A stretch of 64,000 nucleotides of DNA, from contig JAOANR010000005.1 of the NCBI GenBank assembly GCA_030278955.1, positions 6,671,785 through 6,735,784 on the forward strand. The letters run 5' to 3'. This stretch comes from Hygrophila difformis. Lineage: Eukaryota; Streptophyta; Magnoliopsida; Lamiales; Acanthaceae. The position numbers and the translations under genes are program-made. The notes below the pieces were generated by a model, which saw nothing but the letters and a program-made list of their open reading frames with translations, ran no database searches and was not told the DNA's origin. This document shows positions 21,281-35,722 of the stretch, one piece after another (within the stretch, counting starts at the first letter, position 1; the number at the start of each line of letters is the position of its first letter).

Positions 21281-21907
21281 CTTTATACAATTTTTTATTA
21301 GTCTCTCTCATGTCTCGCGAACTTCTCTATCTTCATTCGTAAGTCGTAACAATTCCGCAGGTCTCTTGTGTTGTGTTCTCTAGCTGTTCATGCCTTCGCG
21401 CTGAGGTGGGATACTATTCATTCTTCACGCATTGGGTGTGTTTTCGTGTTTTTCATTTTTATTTTTCTTTTTTATGGGCGTCCATCTTTTTGGGTTCTTC
21501 ATTGATTGATTGATCTATTGATTAATGTTGTTTTCTTGTTCGATCTAAATTTTTTTGACTGGGATTCGATAGGTTCTGGTCCGAAGAGTCGAAGCCCCAG
21601 AAGATGTTAAAGAGAGCGACCTAGGGTTTGGCCTGGATTTAGTTGAATCGATCTAGGGTTTGTTGGGTTCTTGACTGGAGGAGTTGCGTTACGAGAGCCA
21701 TTCGGTGAATTTAAGGGTTTTGCCGTTTTAAACAGTATTTGAATTGCCGTGTGCGTGGGTGAATTTGGGGGAAATGAGATTAAAGTTGGGGGTTGAGGGA
21801 TTTTGGTAAAGGTGAAGTTGGGGGGACTCATTTGAAGGGTTTGATGTTTGAAGTTGGGTATTTGGCTGGTGGAAAATTTGGGAAAATGCGAAAAAGCAAT
21901 TTTTATT
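21057..21907 (+). promoter_or_regulatory. SUO core promoter and 5' leader
   Basis: Only about 160 bases separate the Helitron end from a TATA-like TATACATATAG (21216-21226). A long CT microsatellite (about 21248-21278) follows, a common plant leader feature. A 5'UTR intron is plausible (donor after about 21404, acceptor GATAG at about 21571) but unproven. The leader from about 21572 to 21907 is G/T-rich. Any distal promoter elements would now lie beyond or within the 10.6-kb Helitron. Confidence 0.5.
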
Positions 21908-22847
21908 ATGCATGGGAGGGTTCAGCCGGAAGGCCAGAGCTGTAGGAATTTAAGGAGGACTGTTAGTCAGCACATGCGGTCGGGCCTCTCCTTGGCGACT
22001 ACCAACAGTACTGTAGCTCTCCAGGGTGATCATCATTTGGCTCTTCCTTCGTCTATCACCACAACAACCACTTGTGACTCATTCTTCAAGGTATTGACTT
22101 GGTGGGTGTTTTGATTCTTTGTTCTATGGGTTTATTCATTTTTAATGTACCAATGCATTAAGCAGATTATTTTTTCCTTTCGTGGTGATGCTGAATAGCC
22201 TTAAGTTGTTGAATTGACACCAGCGTGTTATTCTTTTTCCCGGTTGTTTGGTGATCACATTGCTGATTTAAGGCTTCGAGATGCATGCTTGGAGTTTCTG
22301 AATCATTAAATTGCAGTAGTTAAATTATTTTACTTATCTAATCGGGAGAATTGTTTGATTCTCCTAAAATTATGATTTCATTACATACATAAAAAAAGAT
22401 ATTATTTTCTGTTGATTTGATACTTATCTATGGTCATTTTATTCCTTCCACTGTCATACTATAACTGGGATTGGATTGTGATAGAGTTACTCCATTCGTT
22501 CCCAACCAGTAATTGTCATGGCCTTTGTGCCAAGGAATGACTAGCTAAGTGATGGAAATCAAATCGTTTAAATACATTTGTTGATGCACGAATTAGACTC
22601 GAGAGAAAATTTTCTTGTGCCACATAAGTTCTTAGTTGCTTTGAGGTATCCTTGCATTTGGTTGATCATTGATGAGACTTGTTGGTGTTTGTGGACTGTC
22701 TGGAAGTAAGATTATATTTTTCTCTTCAATTTGTTATTTATACATCATTGCAGTGATTATTATAAAATTCTACAGCACTGATCTGGATTAACATTGTAAT
22801 CCTCACGAACGGTACATGATGCTTAAGAATAGATACTCTAAATAGGG

Positions 22848-22885
<38 letters not shown>

Positions 22886-25800
22886 GATAATTCTAAATTC
22901 TATGATTTGTTTCAAATGCTTTGTTAATACTCCCTGCTGGCTGCATTACTAATATGCTAAAAGGTTTAAATATAAGAACATACTATTAAATATTTAAATG
23001 GAGTGCTTCCATGCAAAATATAAGTACTTTTCTAGATTGCTTTGTGATCTTTTAGGTATTAGTCATTTAGTCCTCTTTTGTCACAATAAATTTCGTTTGA
23101 GCATTTTACAATTTGTCATTTATACGTTTTAAATTTTAAGTTCAAAATTTTCATATATTTTTCTATATCATGCTCATCCCTTTCCAATCCATCGCAGACA
23201 ATATGGAATTTGAAGCTATTACTGAAGGAAACCTGTAATTTTCTCTATTTTCTTAATACATGTGTATAACCTTAAAAAAAATATTTTGATTGGGAGGGAG
23301 TACTATTTTTCTGTTAGTAAAATGGTTCTTGTAAGATTGTATTTGATTTTGTATCTAGTATTATGACATAATGCAATGGTTAATAATGACAGCCAATTGA
23401 TAAATGGGCTGTTTGCCTATTTTACATTTTAGTTTTTGTGCTCAATGTCCTGATCTTTGCTATTTGGACGTGCTTCTAGCGTTTTTAGGTGAAGTGATGA
23501 TATTGCATGACAGTATGCACTGAGCATGAAAATACCACTGTTTAGTCTTTTTTCTTTTTTTTTTTGGGTTTCGTGGTGATTTTTGCGACTTCAATATTGC
23601 AGTTATACATCCTTCTTCTAACATTTAAGTTATGCTTAAGCTTTTATTGAACAGTGTATCTGACTATCCATGCGATTTTCTTTTTGCTTTTCTTTCTTTT
23701 TCTTTTAATATATGTTCTTATTCATGGGAATTTATTTTAATTGCAGGACGGTCGTCAAATTAATGTTGGAGATTGTGCACTTTTCAAACCACCTCAGGAT
23801 TCCCCACCTTTCATTGGTCTAATTCGTTGGGTGGTAGCGAGCAAGGATAAACCAACGCAGCTTGGTGTGAATTGGCTTTATCGACCTGCTGAAGTAAAGC
23901 TTGGTAAAACAATTCCTGTGGAAGGTGCACCAAACGAGATTTTTTATTCATTTCACAAGGACGAGATTCCTGCGGCATCTCTACTTCATCCGTGTAAAGT
24001 TGCCTTTCTTCCTAAAGGTGTGGAACTTCCTGCCGGGACATCCTCCTTTGTTTGTCGACGAGTCTATGACATCGCGAACAAGTGTTTGTGGTGGCTAACA
24101 GACGAAGATTACATTAATGTATGCTGTCATTCACTATACATAGTTGTGCCTGAGGGAAGAAGATATTCTTTTCTTTTTTTTCTTTTTTTTTTTGGGGTGG
24201 GTGGGTGGGAGATTGGGTGGCTACTTTAAAGACTTCCATGCATTTGTGTATTTATTTTTTTATTTTTATTTTAAATGAAAGCATACTATGTGAGACTTGA
24301 ATGTTCTGTATAATCTTGCAGGAACGACAAGAGGAAGTAGATCAACTTCTGCAAAAAACAAAGGTAGAAATGCATGCAACACTGCAGCCTGGTGGCCGTT
24401 CTCCAAAGCAAGTTAATGGTGCAACATCAACCTCACAACTGAAACCTGCTTCTGATAATGTTCAGAGTCCTGGGAGTTTACATTCTCATGTCAAGGGAAG
24501 GAAAAGGGAAAGAGGGGATAATGGTGCTGAACCAGTGAAAAAAGAGCGTAGTCTAAGGAGTGATGATGGTGGTTTCCAATGTAAGGCTGACAACAGTTTG
24601 AAATCTGAGATCGCACGAATAACCGAGAAAGGAGGAGGTCTAACTGAATTGGAAGGGGTTGAAAAGCTTGTGCAGTTAATGCATCCAGATAGTGCAGAGA
24701 AAAAAATGGATTTGGTTAGTCGTTCCATGCTTGCTGGTGTAATGGCTGCTACTGATAAGGTTGATTGCCTAAATCGGTTTGTGCAGCTCAAGGGATTGCC
24801 TGTATTGGATGAATGGCTACAGGATATTCACAGGGGAAAGATTGGAGACGGCAATAATTTGAAGGACTCTGATAAAGCTGTTGAGGAATTTATTCTGGTC
24901 TCACTTCGTGCACTTGACAGACTTCCAGTTGATCTTCAAGCCCTTCAAATGTGCAACATTGGGAAATCTGTGAATCATTTAAGATCACATAAGAATTTTG
25001 AAATTCAGAGGAAGGCACGAAGTTTAGTGGACACATGGAAGAAGCGTGTTGAAGCTGAAATGATTAGTATTGATGCAAAGTCCAAGAAGCGTGTTGAAGC
25101 TGAAATGATTAGTATTGATGCAAAGTCAGCTTCAGCACAAGGTGTGTCTGTATGGCCTTCGAAATCACGCCTTCCAGAGGTGTCTCATTGTGGGAACAGA
25201 ACTCCTGGTGCATCTGATGCAGGCATGAAAAGCTCAGTTGGTGTAAATGCCGTGTCAAAAACTGCTTCCACAAAATCTTTGCATGGGGAAAATAACATCA
25301 AATCTGTAACTGTATCACCCAGTCCGAGCAAAATGGCCACATCACCATCATCTACCAAGGATAGCCAGCCTAGAATTTCTGAAGGTGCTCTTGATACCCC
25401 TCTAATTAAGGAGGACAGGAGTAGCAATTATAATCAGTCTCCTAATTATCCCCAGTCCTCTGGAAAGGAAGATGGGAAAAGCAGCACTGTGGTACCAGTG
25501 ACTGTTAATAAGATCTCTGGTGTTAGTACTCGTAACCGAAAAAATAGTGGTTTCTCTGGGATGTTGGTAACTGGAAGTCAGAAAGAAATCAGCCCTGGCA
25601 AAAGTGCTCCTGCACTGAAAGGTACTGCAGTAGAGAAGTTAGCTCAATCTTCATTGAGTGGTGAAAAGGTCCTTGAAGGGCCGATCCCTGAAGGGAGCAG
25701 TCATAAACTAATTGTTAAGATACCGAACCCGGTTCACAGTCCTGCTCAAAGATCCGTTGGGGGATCTCTAGAAGATTCTACTCCTGTTTGTAGCGGAGAT

Positions 25801-28632
25801 TCTTCTCCAGTGGTTGCAGACAAAACCGAGCATTCTGACAATGCTCCAAAGGAAAAGAGTGATGCATGTCAAGGTAATGTTGGTTCAGACATGAATAAGG
25901 ATTCATGCCAAAATGATGAACCAAAAGATTCATTGACAGAATTTACCGATGGTGCCACATTATCAGCAGCCCTTCTCGATGAACAACAAAGTTTGAGAAC
26001 AGAAGACTCTAGAAATTCGTTTGATATCCCACAATCAAGTCAATTGAAGCATGGAAATGTGCATAACCCTTCTTTTAGCCCCATGAATGCTTTGATTGAG
26101 AGTTGTGCTAAGTATTCTGAAGCAAATGCATCATTGCCCATTGAGGATGATGTTGGAATGAAATTACTTGCTAGTGTGGCAGCGGGAGAAATGTCAAGAT
26201 CTGACTTGGTTTTACCGTCTGATGCTGAACATAGCACACCTGCAGTTCATGAAGTGGGCCTTGGTGATGAGGCAAAATCCAAGTCTTGCCTAGAAAATAA
26301 TGTTGCTGGAGTCCAAATTCAATTCAGTGGCAGTGATGCTGCAACCGATGACAAGAAAGAGGTAGATCTAGATGATTCAAGAGTTGAGGATAAATCAAAC
26401 TTATCTAAATCCCTTTCGCTAGAGGTTTCTACTGATAGAAAATTTATTCCATCTCATTCCTCTGAAGAAGCCCTTGTCAGAGAGGGCGGTAATTGCTCGT
26501 CCAGTGTGGGCGTAAAAGAGAAAAGTGAGCCTAAGCTGGAGATCAATGATAAGTCAGGTTCAACTTCAATGACACTTCGAGTTCCTAAGGAGAACGTTAG
26601 AGATGGTGAATCAAATGAAGGAATTCTGGAGGAAAAAGGGGTTTCTGGAGGCACTTGTACCAAGGTTGTTGGAAACTGTAAACCTGAAGTGGTTGATGTT
26701 GTGATGACAGAAGAAAGAGACAGGGATCCTTTAACTGTAGATGAAAGCAAGCCAGTTGCTGTAGATGTTGCATTGGAACAATCATCACAAAGTGGACAAA
26801 AGAAGTATGCAAATGGAAGATTAGACCCAGGAGATTCGCAGCAGAATTTTTCTTCTGAAGTTATTAAATCTGAATCTGCTGAAAGAGCCAGCTGCGGAAA
26901 GTACATGCAATCTGCATGTACCCAGAGTTCAATGTTGGAATTTGCCAACCCAGTCAAAGTTAAAGTGCCTAATGAGAGCCATGATATGGAAGTTGACAAG
27001 AGCTCAGCTGGTGAAATACGTGGTACATCTGGCATGTGTTACACGACTGGAGAACTGAAGAAAGTTCACAAGGAGGTCAACCTTCAAAAAAAGGATATTA
27101 TAGAATACACTTCTATTGCAGAAAGAGTGCATCCCTGTTCTATGGAACAAGAAGTACCATGGAAGAATGAATTGAATGGGTCTGCTTCCACTTGTGCTGG
27201 TATTCCCTCCTCTGCCACAATGGCATCAGATACTGATTCAAAGGTGAAGTTTGACTTAAATGAAGGGTTTAGTACTGATGATGGAAAATATGTAGAGCCA
27301 TCAGTCAGGGCAATTTGTTCTGATGCAACATCTGTGCATATGATTAACTCTCTAGGATTTTCGATGAATTCTATCTCCTGTGGCCAGACTTCAAACATTA
27401 CAGTTGCTGCTGCTGCCAAAGGCCCCTTTGTTCCTCCGGAGGATTTGCTGAGGAGTAAAGGCGAACTTGGATGGAAAGGATCTGCTGCTACAAGTGCATT
27501 TCGGCCTGCTGAGCCGAGAAAAGCACTTGAAATGCCATTGGGTCCGTCGAATTTGCTTTCTGCTGATGGTTCTACCAGTAAACATGGTCGTGTGCTCTTG
27601 GATATTGATTTGAACGTACCAGATGAAAGAATTCTCGAGGAAATGGCTTCTCAAAATTCCATTAATGCAGCCTCAGATTCTTTGTCAGCTCGTGGCTCTG
27701 GAGGGTTGGATCTAGATTTGAATAGAGTTGATGACACATGTGAGAATGGGAACTGCTCTACTAGTTGCAGTCATAAAGGAGAGGGTTCTGCCATGCACGT
27801 TAAACCATTTGGTGGTATGGCTCCTGGGGATACACGGAGGGATTTTGATCTCAATGATGGGCCTGGGGTTGATGATAGCGTCGAGCCATTTTCAATCAAT
27901 CAGCAGGTTAAGAGTGGCATACCACCCCAGTTGTCTCCTTTCGGCCTTAGAATTAATGGCCCGGGCATAGGGAATTTATCTTCTTGCTTTCCACCTGGTA
28001 ATACCTACTCTACCATTGCAATTCCATCTGTGTTGCCTGATCGAGGGGAAAATTCTTTTCCAGTTTTTCCAGCAAGTGCTCCACATAGAACATTCAATCC
28101 ATCTGGGGTTAGTGCATTTGCTCCTGATATCTATCGTGGATCAATGTTGTCTTCTCCAGCAGTGCCTTTCCCATCCAGTCCTTTCCAGTTACCGGTCCTT
28201 CCATTTGGGAGCACTTTCCCTCTCCCTTCAGGAAATTTTCCAGTTGGGGTATCCTCGTATGCGGATTCTTCATCTGGTCCTAGACTATTTGCACCTCCTG
28301 TACATTCGCAGTTGTTGGGACCGGTGGGTTCAGTTGCTCCCCAGTTTCAAAGGCCATATATGGTTAACATTCAGGACACTTCCAACAATGGACTGGAGAA
28401 CAGCAGAAAGTGGGGCAAACAAGGCCTTGATTTGAATGCAGGCCCGGCAGCCATGAAGAGTGAGGTGAAGGAGATGTTTCCTTTGTCATCAAGCCAACAC
28501 TCTGTTGCCAGTTCACAAACATTGGCTGAGGAGCAGGCTAGGATGTATACCGGTGCTATTATAAAGAGGAAGGAGCCTGAGGGTGGGTGGGAAAACGAGA
28601 GCTTCAGATTTAAACAGTCTTCATGGCAGTAA
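21908..28632 (+). CDS. SUO: SUO-type BAH and TFIIS-N (LW) domain protein, 1621 aa
   Basis: Three coding exons: 21908-22090 (61 codons), 23747-24118 (124 codons) and 24322-28632 (1436 codons plus stop), all junctions GT/AG in phase 0. The start MHGRVQPEG fits the family start. Residues about 62-190 form a BAH domain (VGDCALFKPPQDSPPFIGLI, VNWLYRPAEVKLG, FYSFHKDEIPAASLLHPCKV, FVCRRVYDIANKCLWWLTDE). About 282-430 form the TFIIS-N/LW helical bundle (GGLTELEGVEKLVQLM, GLPVLDEWLQDIH, LRSHKNFEIQRKARSLVDTW). The rest is long, Ser-rich and low in complexity. Five DLN motifs (about residues 1162, 1280, 1316, 1360, 1555) resemble EAR repression motifs. In Arabidopsis the orthologue SUO acts in miRNA-mediated translational repression and associates with P-bodies. 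Length matches the family. One oddity is a 15-residue tandem duplication at 425-454. Intron 1 (22091-23746) holds MITE-like sequence and a TA repeat. Confidence 0.93.
22488..23302. mobile_element. Possible Stowaway/mariner-like element in SUO intron 1
   Basis: TA-flanked ends resemble each other in inverted form: CTCCATTCGTTCCCAAC at 22490 and TTGGGAGGGAG ending at 23300. The interior has no frame. Similarity of the ends is imperfect, so this is tentative. It would be a non-autonomous insert spliced out with the intron. Confidence 0.35.
22850..22882. repeat. TA dinucleotide microsatellite in SUO intron 1
   Basis: About 16 uninterrupted TA units. Likely length-polymorphic; no function implied. 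Confidence 0.9.
25039..25128 (+). repeat. 45-bp in-frame tandem duplication inside SUO exon 3
   Basis: Two adjacent 45-base units (25039-25083 and 25084-25128) differ at one base (final codon TCC/TCA). They encode KKRVEAEMISIDAKS twice, directly after the LW domain. The near identity means the duplication is recent or kept homogeneous. Confidence 0.95.
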
Positions 28633-29546
28633 AGTATGTAAAACTTCTTTAATATACATGGCCCAATGTCCTGTAAGTGTTCTTTTTCTCTTTTCATGCA
28701 AATTCAAAATAAAGAATTGCTGATGTTGGGGGGACTAACTTAATTTTGCATGCTATTAATATCCTTCATTTTGGTAAAACTTCATGTTCATTGTTAGGAT
28801 ATCTCTGCTTAATTCAATTCTTAGAAGAATGTGATTGGGAAATTACCCAACATCATTTAATCCTGTTTGGATATTTACTTAGTGATGAAATCTAGTTTAG
28901 ACTCTAGGGGAAATTTCGTTTATCTTACAATGTCTTAGACTAACTACCTAGATATTTATTGCATAAAATTGTTATATACTTGTATGACAACCTTTGTTTG
29001 TTTGGTTGGGTGATATAAGTTTGCCACATCGGAAACTTTGGTTCTTTTAAATTTGAAGTTACATTTTGTATTGATATATGGAACTTTTGTTTTGCTTTTA
29101 GATAAACCATTACATGTACTTTGCTTTTTACTGTTTTACCAGATGAGGAGATTCCTGGCCTTTATTCATGAATACATATTTGGTGTACAGTTTACTTTGG
29201 TAGGTTTGCTTTCTGAAAATAGAGAAAATTGTGGCATTACTCATCAGATTGTAAGTTGATTTGTTTAGTTGTGGATGAAAAGTGGAAACATGCTAAACAG
29301 TAAACATGCCTAGTAAATTGGTGGTTTTGAATCATGCTGCTTGCCCTCTTATGATTCGTTGATACTTGCTAGTGATGCAAGCTTTTGGTGGCTGCTATGC
29401 ATGAAGTGGTGAGGTAGGCATCCTTCTGTACTATCTACAGTGTTTGGTGCTTTATGTTCCTCTTGTATATTTTCTTCGATCCCATTGCAGCTGTGCTTTG
29501 TATTGCAATTCTGTGTGGTGACTTTTTATTGTATATGGCTATATGC
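28633..29546. other. SUO 3' flank, no gene recognised
   Basis: Starts with the SUO 3'UTR (AATAAA-like signal AAAATAAAG near 28708). The remainder is AT-rich intergenic sequence with short meaningless frames. Confidence 0.5.
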
Positions 29547-30378
29547 TTACACGCTAGCGTTGCAAGGACTACTAAGGTTCTTTTGTTTGATTGTTTTGAA
29601 TGAGAACTTTTTCTGTGCTGCTACTTGTCCCTTCCAAGCGTGAAGGGTCTTTAACAATACAGGAGGTTTATCTAAATATAACTTTCTTGAGGAAATGCTC
29701 TCATGGCTATGTGGCCCTGGATACATGCCTGTTTGGTCAGTAGTGCTTTGGTGGCTGTGCACTTGGTTGCTGATTCCCATCCAAGACAGCTCTGGTTCTT
29801 TAGCTGATTTTGTGTTCGATGTAATGATAAACTGTAATGGAATCAAAGAAATATGACGACGCCCCTCCTTGTGCCTGAAGATCCTCATGTGCATCTCAAC
29901 ATAAAGCTCGTTCTTTGACCAATTTTTGGGCTCCAATTGTTTCAACACACTATGGAATACCTAGTTGTTAACGAAGAGCCTTGCCCATATCCTTTCTGTT
30001 GAGGATGTCTTGGTTCTCCATGCCCCCCTAAAATGATAGAAAGAGGCCGCTATCCTCATTTGCCTCCCAGCCAAGCTAGCCGGGCAATCTGGCAATGTCA
30101 TGACTGAAACATTAGAGGTCATTTTTCTTTTTCTTTTTTGGGTATCACCCAACATTCAACACTAACATTGTCAGGCGAGAAAAAACTTGAATCCTTAATT
30201 CGTTGCGCCGGCCGCAACAAGAGATAACATACCATGGATGAGCATTGTCCCACATCTTATAAAGCAATGCCACAGAATCACAAAAGCATGCAAGTTTCAA
30301 CACGAATGTTAAGGTGCTGTGCTGGAGCCTATTCCATGATGAGCAAAGGCCAATTTTTAGATTATACTCCCATATCAC
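29547..30378 (-). mobile_element. Decayed LINE ORF2 C-terminal/3' region
   Basis: On the minus strand, frames from 30378 downward read WNRLQHSTLTFVLKLACFCD, then LLYKMWDNAHPWYV. Further on they read PDCPASLAGRQMRIAASFYH, and LKQLEPKNWSKNELYVEMHM followed by RIFRHKEGRRHISL. These resemble the zinc-binding and C-terminal parts of plant L1 ORF2 (LxKLWDNxxPW and ELYxxMxxRIFRHKEGR-like strings). Several stops and frameshifts. No endonuclease or polymerase core is present. Family call is moderate, from pattern memory only. Confidence 0.45.
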
Positions 30379-30605
30379 TTTATTTTGTCTAATTTCTTTG
30401 AGTACAGAGTCTAACCTTGTTTAACAATTAAAATTAATGCGGTTAGAAGAATCTAATAAGTTCTAAATTGATCATATTTTTTTTTGTTTCTAACCTAATA
30501 AGTTCTAAATTGATCATATTTTTTTGTTATATAATTGCTGTGATAAAATTGAGTTAAATTGAACAATGGACGGAATTAGAAGTCAAAACAAAACATAATA
30601 AATTT
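30366..30605. mobile_element. Stowaway-like MITE remnant with a 40-base internal duplication
   Basis: Left part TATACTCCCATATCACTTTA and right part AGTCAAAACAAAACATAA resemble worn Stowaway ends. TAATAAGTTCTAAATTGATC occurs twice in tandem (about 30457 and about 30499), each followed by ATATTTTTTT. No coding sequence. Confidence 0.35.
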
Positions 30606-30879
30606 GTTAATTGTTAATTATTAAAGTAAATTCAAGATTATTTTATTTTTTAAATACACTTACAAACATATTCTAAGCCAAACGAGTCCATGCCTAGGGT
30701 GAGCTCAAGGTCCTTTCCAAGACATATAATTTCATTCGTAAATTATATGTGGGACGACATATTGTTAAATTATGTTGAATAAGTTAAAGAGTATACATTA
30801 GTGATTAGTGTAGGTTGAGAAATTCTCTTTTACTTGGAAATGAATTATCAAACGACATATGTAACTAAAACAACAATTT

Positions 30880-30975
30880 TTTTGTTTTTGGGATGAGAAC
30901 TTGGCCGCAATGGGTTGGGGTTCGATTCTCCACCTGGTCCCCTATTCCTTCCCCTTTATCCCTTTGTAATTTCTG
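30880..30975 (+). mobile_element. tRNA-derived SINE fragment
   Basis: A B-box-like GGGTTCGATTCTCC preceded by AACTTGGCCGCAATGGG suggests the RNA polymerase III head of a SINE. The body CCTATTCCTTCCCC is similar in style to the SINE at 37563. The A box is degenerate and the ends are unclear. Confidence 0.35.
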
Positions 30976-31206
30976 TGGCATTGGCCTTTACAGAGGTTTG
31001 TGATACGAAGGTAGAGTTGAGCTTGGGCGTTCTCATATATATTGTGGACGAGGAGTGGATGGGAGATGCATTACCTGATGATGGTGATGATGGTGCTTTC
31101 GCCATTTCCATTTTACTTTTTTGAATTTCTCGAATTGCTTCTGTATATGATACTAGAGGATGGGTTTGTGATCTATTGTTTGTCATTTTACGTTGCAGAT
31201 TTTCCA

Positions 31207-31488
31207 TTGCCGCCCAGTGGCGGATCCATAAAATATTTTTAAGTGGTGTCCCAAAAAATAATGTAAGTTATGTTTAAATTACGGACAATAGTTAGAACAC
31301 AAAAAATATTGAGAGAATTTAGATTAGATAGAATAATTGTGGTGTCACCACAAAAATTAAGTGGTATCACCAAGCCTAATCAAGTTAAATGGGGAAAAAA
31401 AAATCTACCTTAAAATATTAATTTTATCAATTTAAGTGGTGTCATGTACCACCACAATTTCCTAAGCAAATCCGCCCCTGTTGTCGCC
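31207..31488. mobile_element. Small hAT MITE of the CAGTGGCGGATCC family
   Basis: A 266-bp element (31215-31480) begins CAGTGGCGGATCC and ends AAATCCGCCCCTG. Flanking octamers TTGCCGCC (31207-31214) and TTGTCGCC (31481-31488) match 7 of 8. Interior repeats GTGGTGTC. Its ends match the 4.4-kb hAT element at 2365-6768. Confidence 0.75.
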
Positions 31489-33430
31489 TGTTCTTGCACA
31501 CGGAACTGAAGAAACCGAAGATTCCAGTACTGTTCCAAATGGTTGATATCTGTGGTTTTTCCATATGAAAAATAGGGCTCACTGAGCAAAAGCTTTGAAA
31601 TATCTAACCAACATAGATGAGGTTTTTTTGCCTATAGATGAATGATTTGAACATTCAGATCGGATTTTTGAGTCCAAAACTATGGCGTAGTTGGATTGAA
31701 TTGCTGTTGCAAGAAACTGTCAGCGCTGCTCTACTTTGTTGTTGATGATCATACAGATGATCCTTCCTGTCCTAATATCTTCACTGAATTTTGAATTTTG
31801 AATCAACACCTATAGACAATGAGCCATGTGTTTTGAATTTGTTCACAGAGGAAGTATGCAAGAACTATGAAGGTATATGGTGCATTTAAATTTCTTTTAT
31901 TTCCTTTTTTGGCAAAAACACAGGAAGATTAAGAACAGAATGGTGACATTTGATCCATGTTATAATTCTTGCAGAGTGGGAAGGATTTGATGAAGCTGAC
32001 AATGATAATATAAAAAATTAACTCGAACTCTGATGCCATGTTAGATGGAATATTGGCTGTTCTTTCGTCAAAGAATTATGGTATGCTGTAGAAGTAGAAC
32101 AATGTCTAGGAACTCTGTGAGAGAGTGTGGAGGTTCATGGAAGTGCAAAACATGAAGTGATAAACATTTGTTTTACCTTTTCGCCCGCTACATGAGATTA
32201 TGAGAGCATGTTTCAAATTTTGGTAGGATCGAGTCATATATGATCGTAAGATTCTACCATTAAGATCGAGATTTTACAATCAAGATCGAGGTCCTACTAA
32301 ATTTAAGATACTACATAGATCTGAATTTTTTAAGAAATGAGATCATAGAATTGTAATTAAGATCATAATCGAGATCTTAATAACTATGGTTAGAACCATG
32401 AATGCTGATGTATTTCAAAAACATTACAATGAAATTACCACTGTGATCTTTCTTCAAAAGGTTCATAGGTGATTGCTTGTGATTTGTGCCTAGCCTAGCT
32501 ATCCCTGTTGTGTTTAGTTTTCCTTGTTTTGTTTGTTTTCTTTCTCATCTGTTTGTAACCGTAATTCAAACTCATGTATCAAAGATTTTGCTTATTCTGT
32601 TTGTCAATAGATTACAGTATCAAATCTATGGAAATTGAGACTAACTATTATTACTACTCAAAAATTTCTTCAAGCTTAACCATAGGTTCTTGGAGAATAA
32701 AAAAACTCTGCATAAACACATGATTCATTATTTTTCAGAGCAGAATACTCTTTCTTAACACTGGAAGCATAGGAAGGGAATCACCACTTTCATTATCATT
32801 CTCAAAACCATTCATATTTCCAACAACAACAAATGCTCATATCAACATAGTAGTATATATGCAGATTCATTTGAAGATCAGTGTTTTTAAGCCGATTAAG
32901 TCATGTCTGCCTGCCTCCTAAGTAAGTGGTTATTAATGGAGTATAATATAATCAACAAACAATCTAAATAAAAAATCAATCACTCATCGTTTTGGTCCGT
33001 TCATGATTCAATCAGAGAGATTGCCAGTTGATGGGAGACAGGAGACATTCTTCAACTCAACTCAACTCAGTCCAAACACACACTTGTTCTTCCACACAAC
33101 ATATTCCTGCACATTGCATTTTAGTGGTCATGAGTCGGTCGAAAACTGGTATAACTATTTAGGTATACCAAAAAAAATAAAAAAAAAATGTTAACAGGAT
33201 GAAACAATTTAGCTGATCAACATAATCTGGAAAGTATTAATAGCTTAATGCTAGCTAATATTAGCTTCATTTTCTCCATTTTAAGAAGAAAAGGCAAGAA
33301 TTCATCCTGTATTCTGATGGCTTGTTAATTTATTTGTTAGAGGGACCTCTACCATGACCGTGAACGTAAGTAATATGCTACTGTAATATATGCTGCTTCA
33401 ACTTAAAAAGCCATGATGGGATTAATTTAC
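31489..33430. other. Intergenic stretch with a GATC-rich dispersed repeat (copy 2)
   Basis: No gene is supported. 32186-32400 is copy 2 of the GATC-rich repeat seen at 9545-9926; it ends near AACTATGGTTAG, typical of a worn DNA transposon end. Short open stretches around 31840-32025 (EEWEGFDEADNDNIKN) have splice-like borders but no recognisable family. Confidence 0.45.

Positions 33431-35722
<2,292 letters not shown>

Noticed and set aside
26454..27035. 193-codon antisense frame within SUO exon 3
   Set aside because: It mirrors a Ser/Lys-rich low-complexity coding region; composition explains the lack of stops, and it has no motif or promoter.
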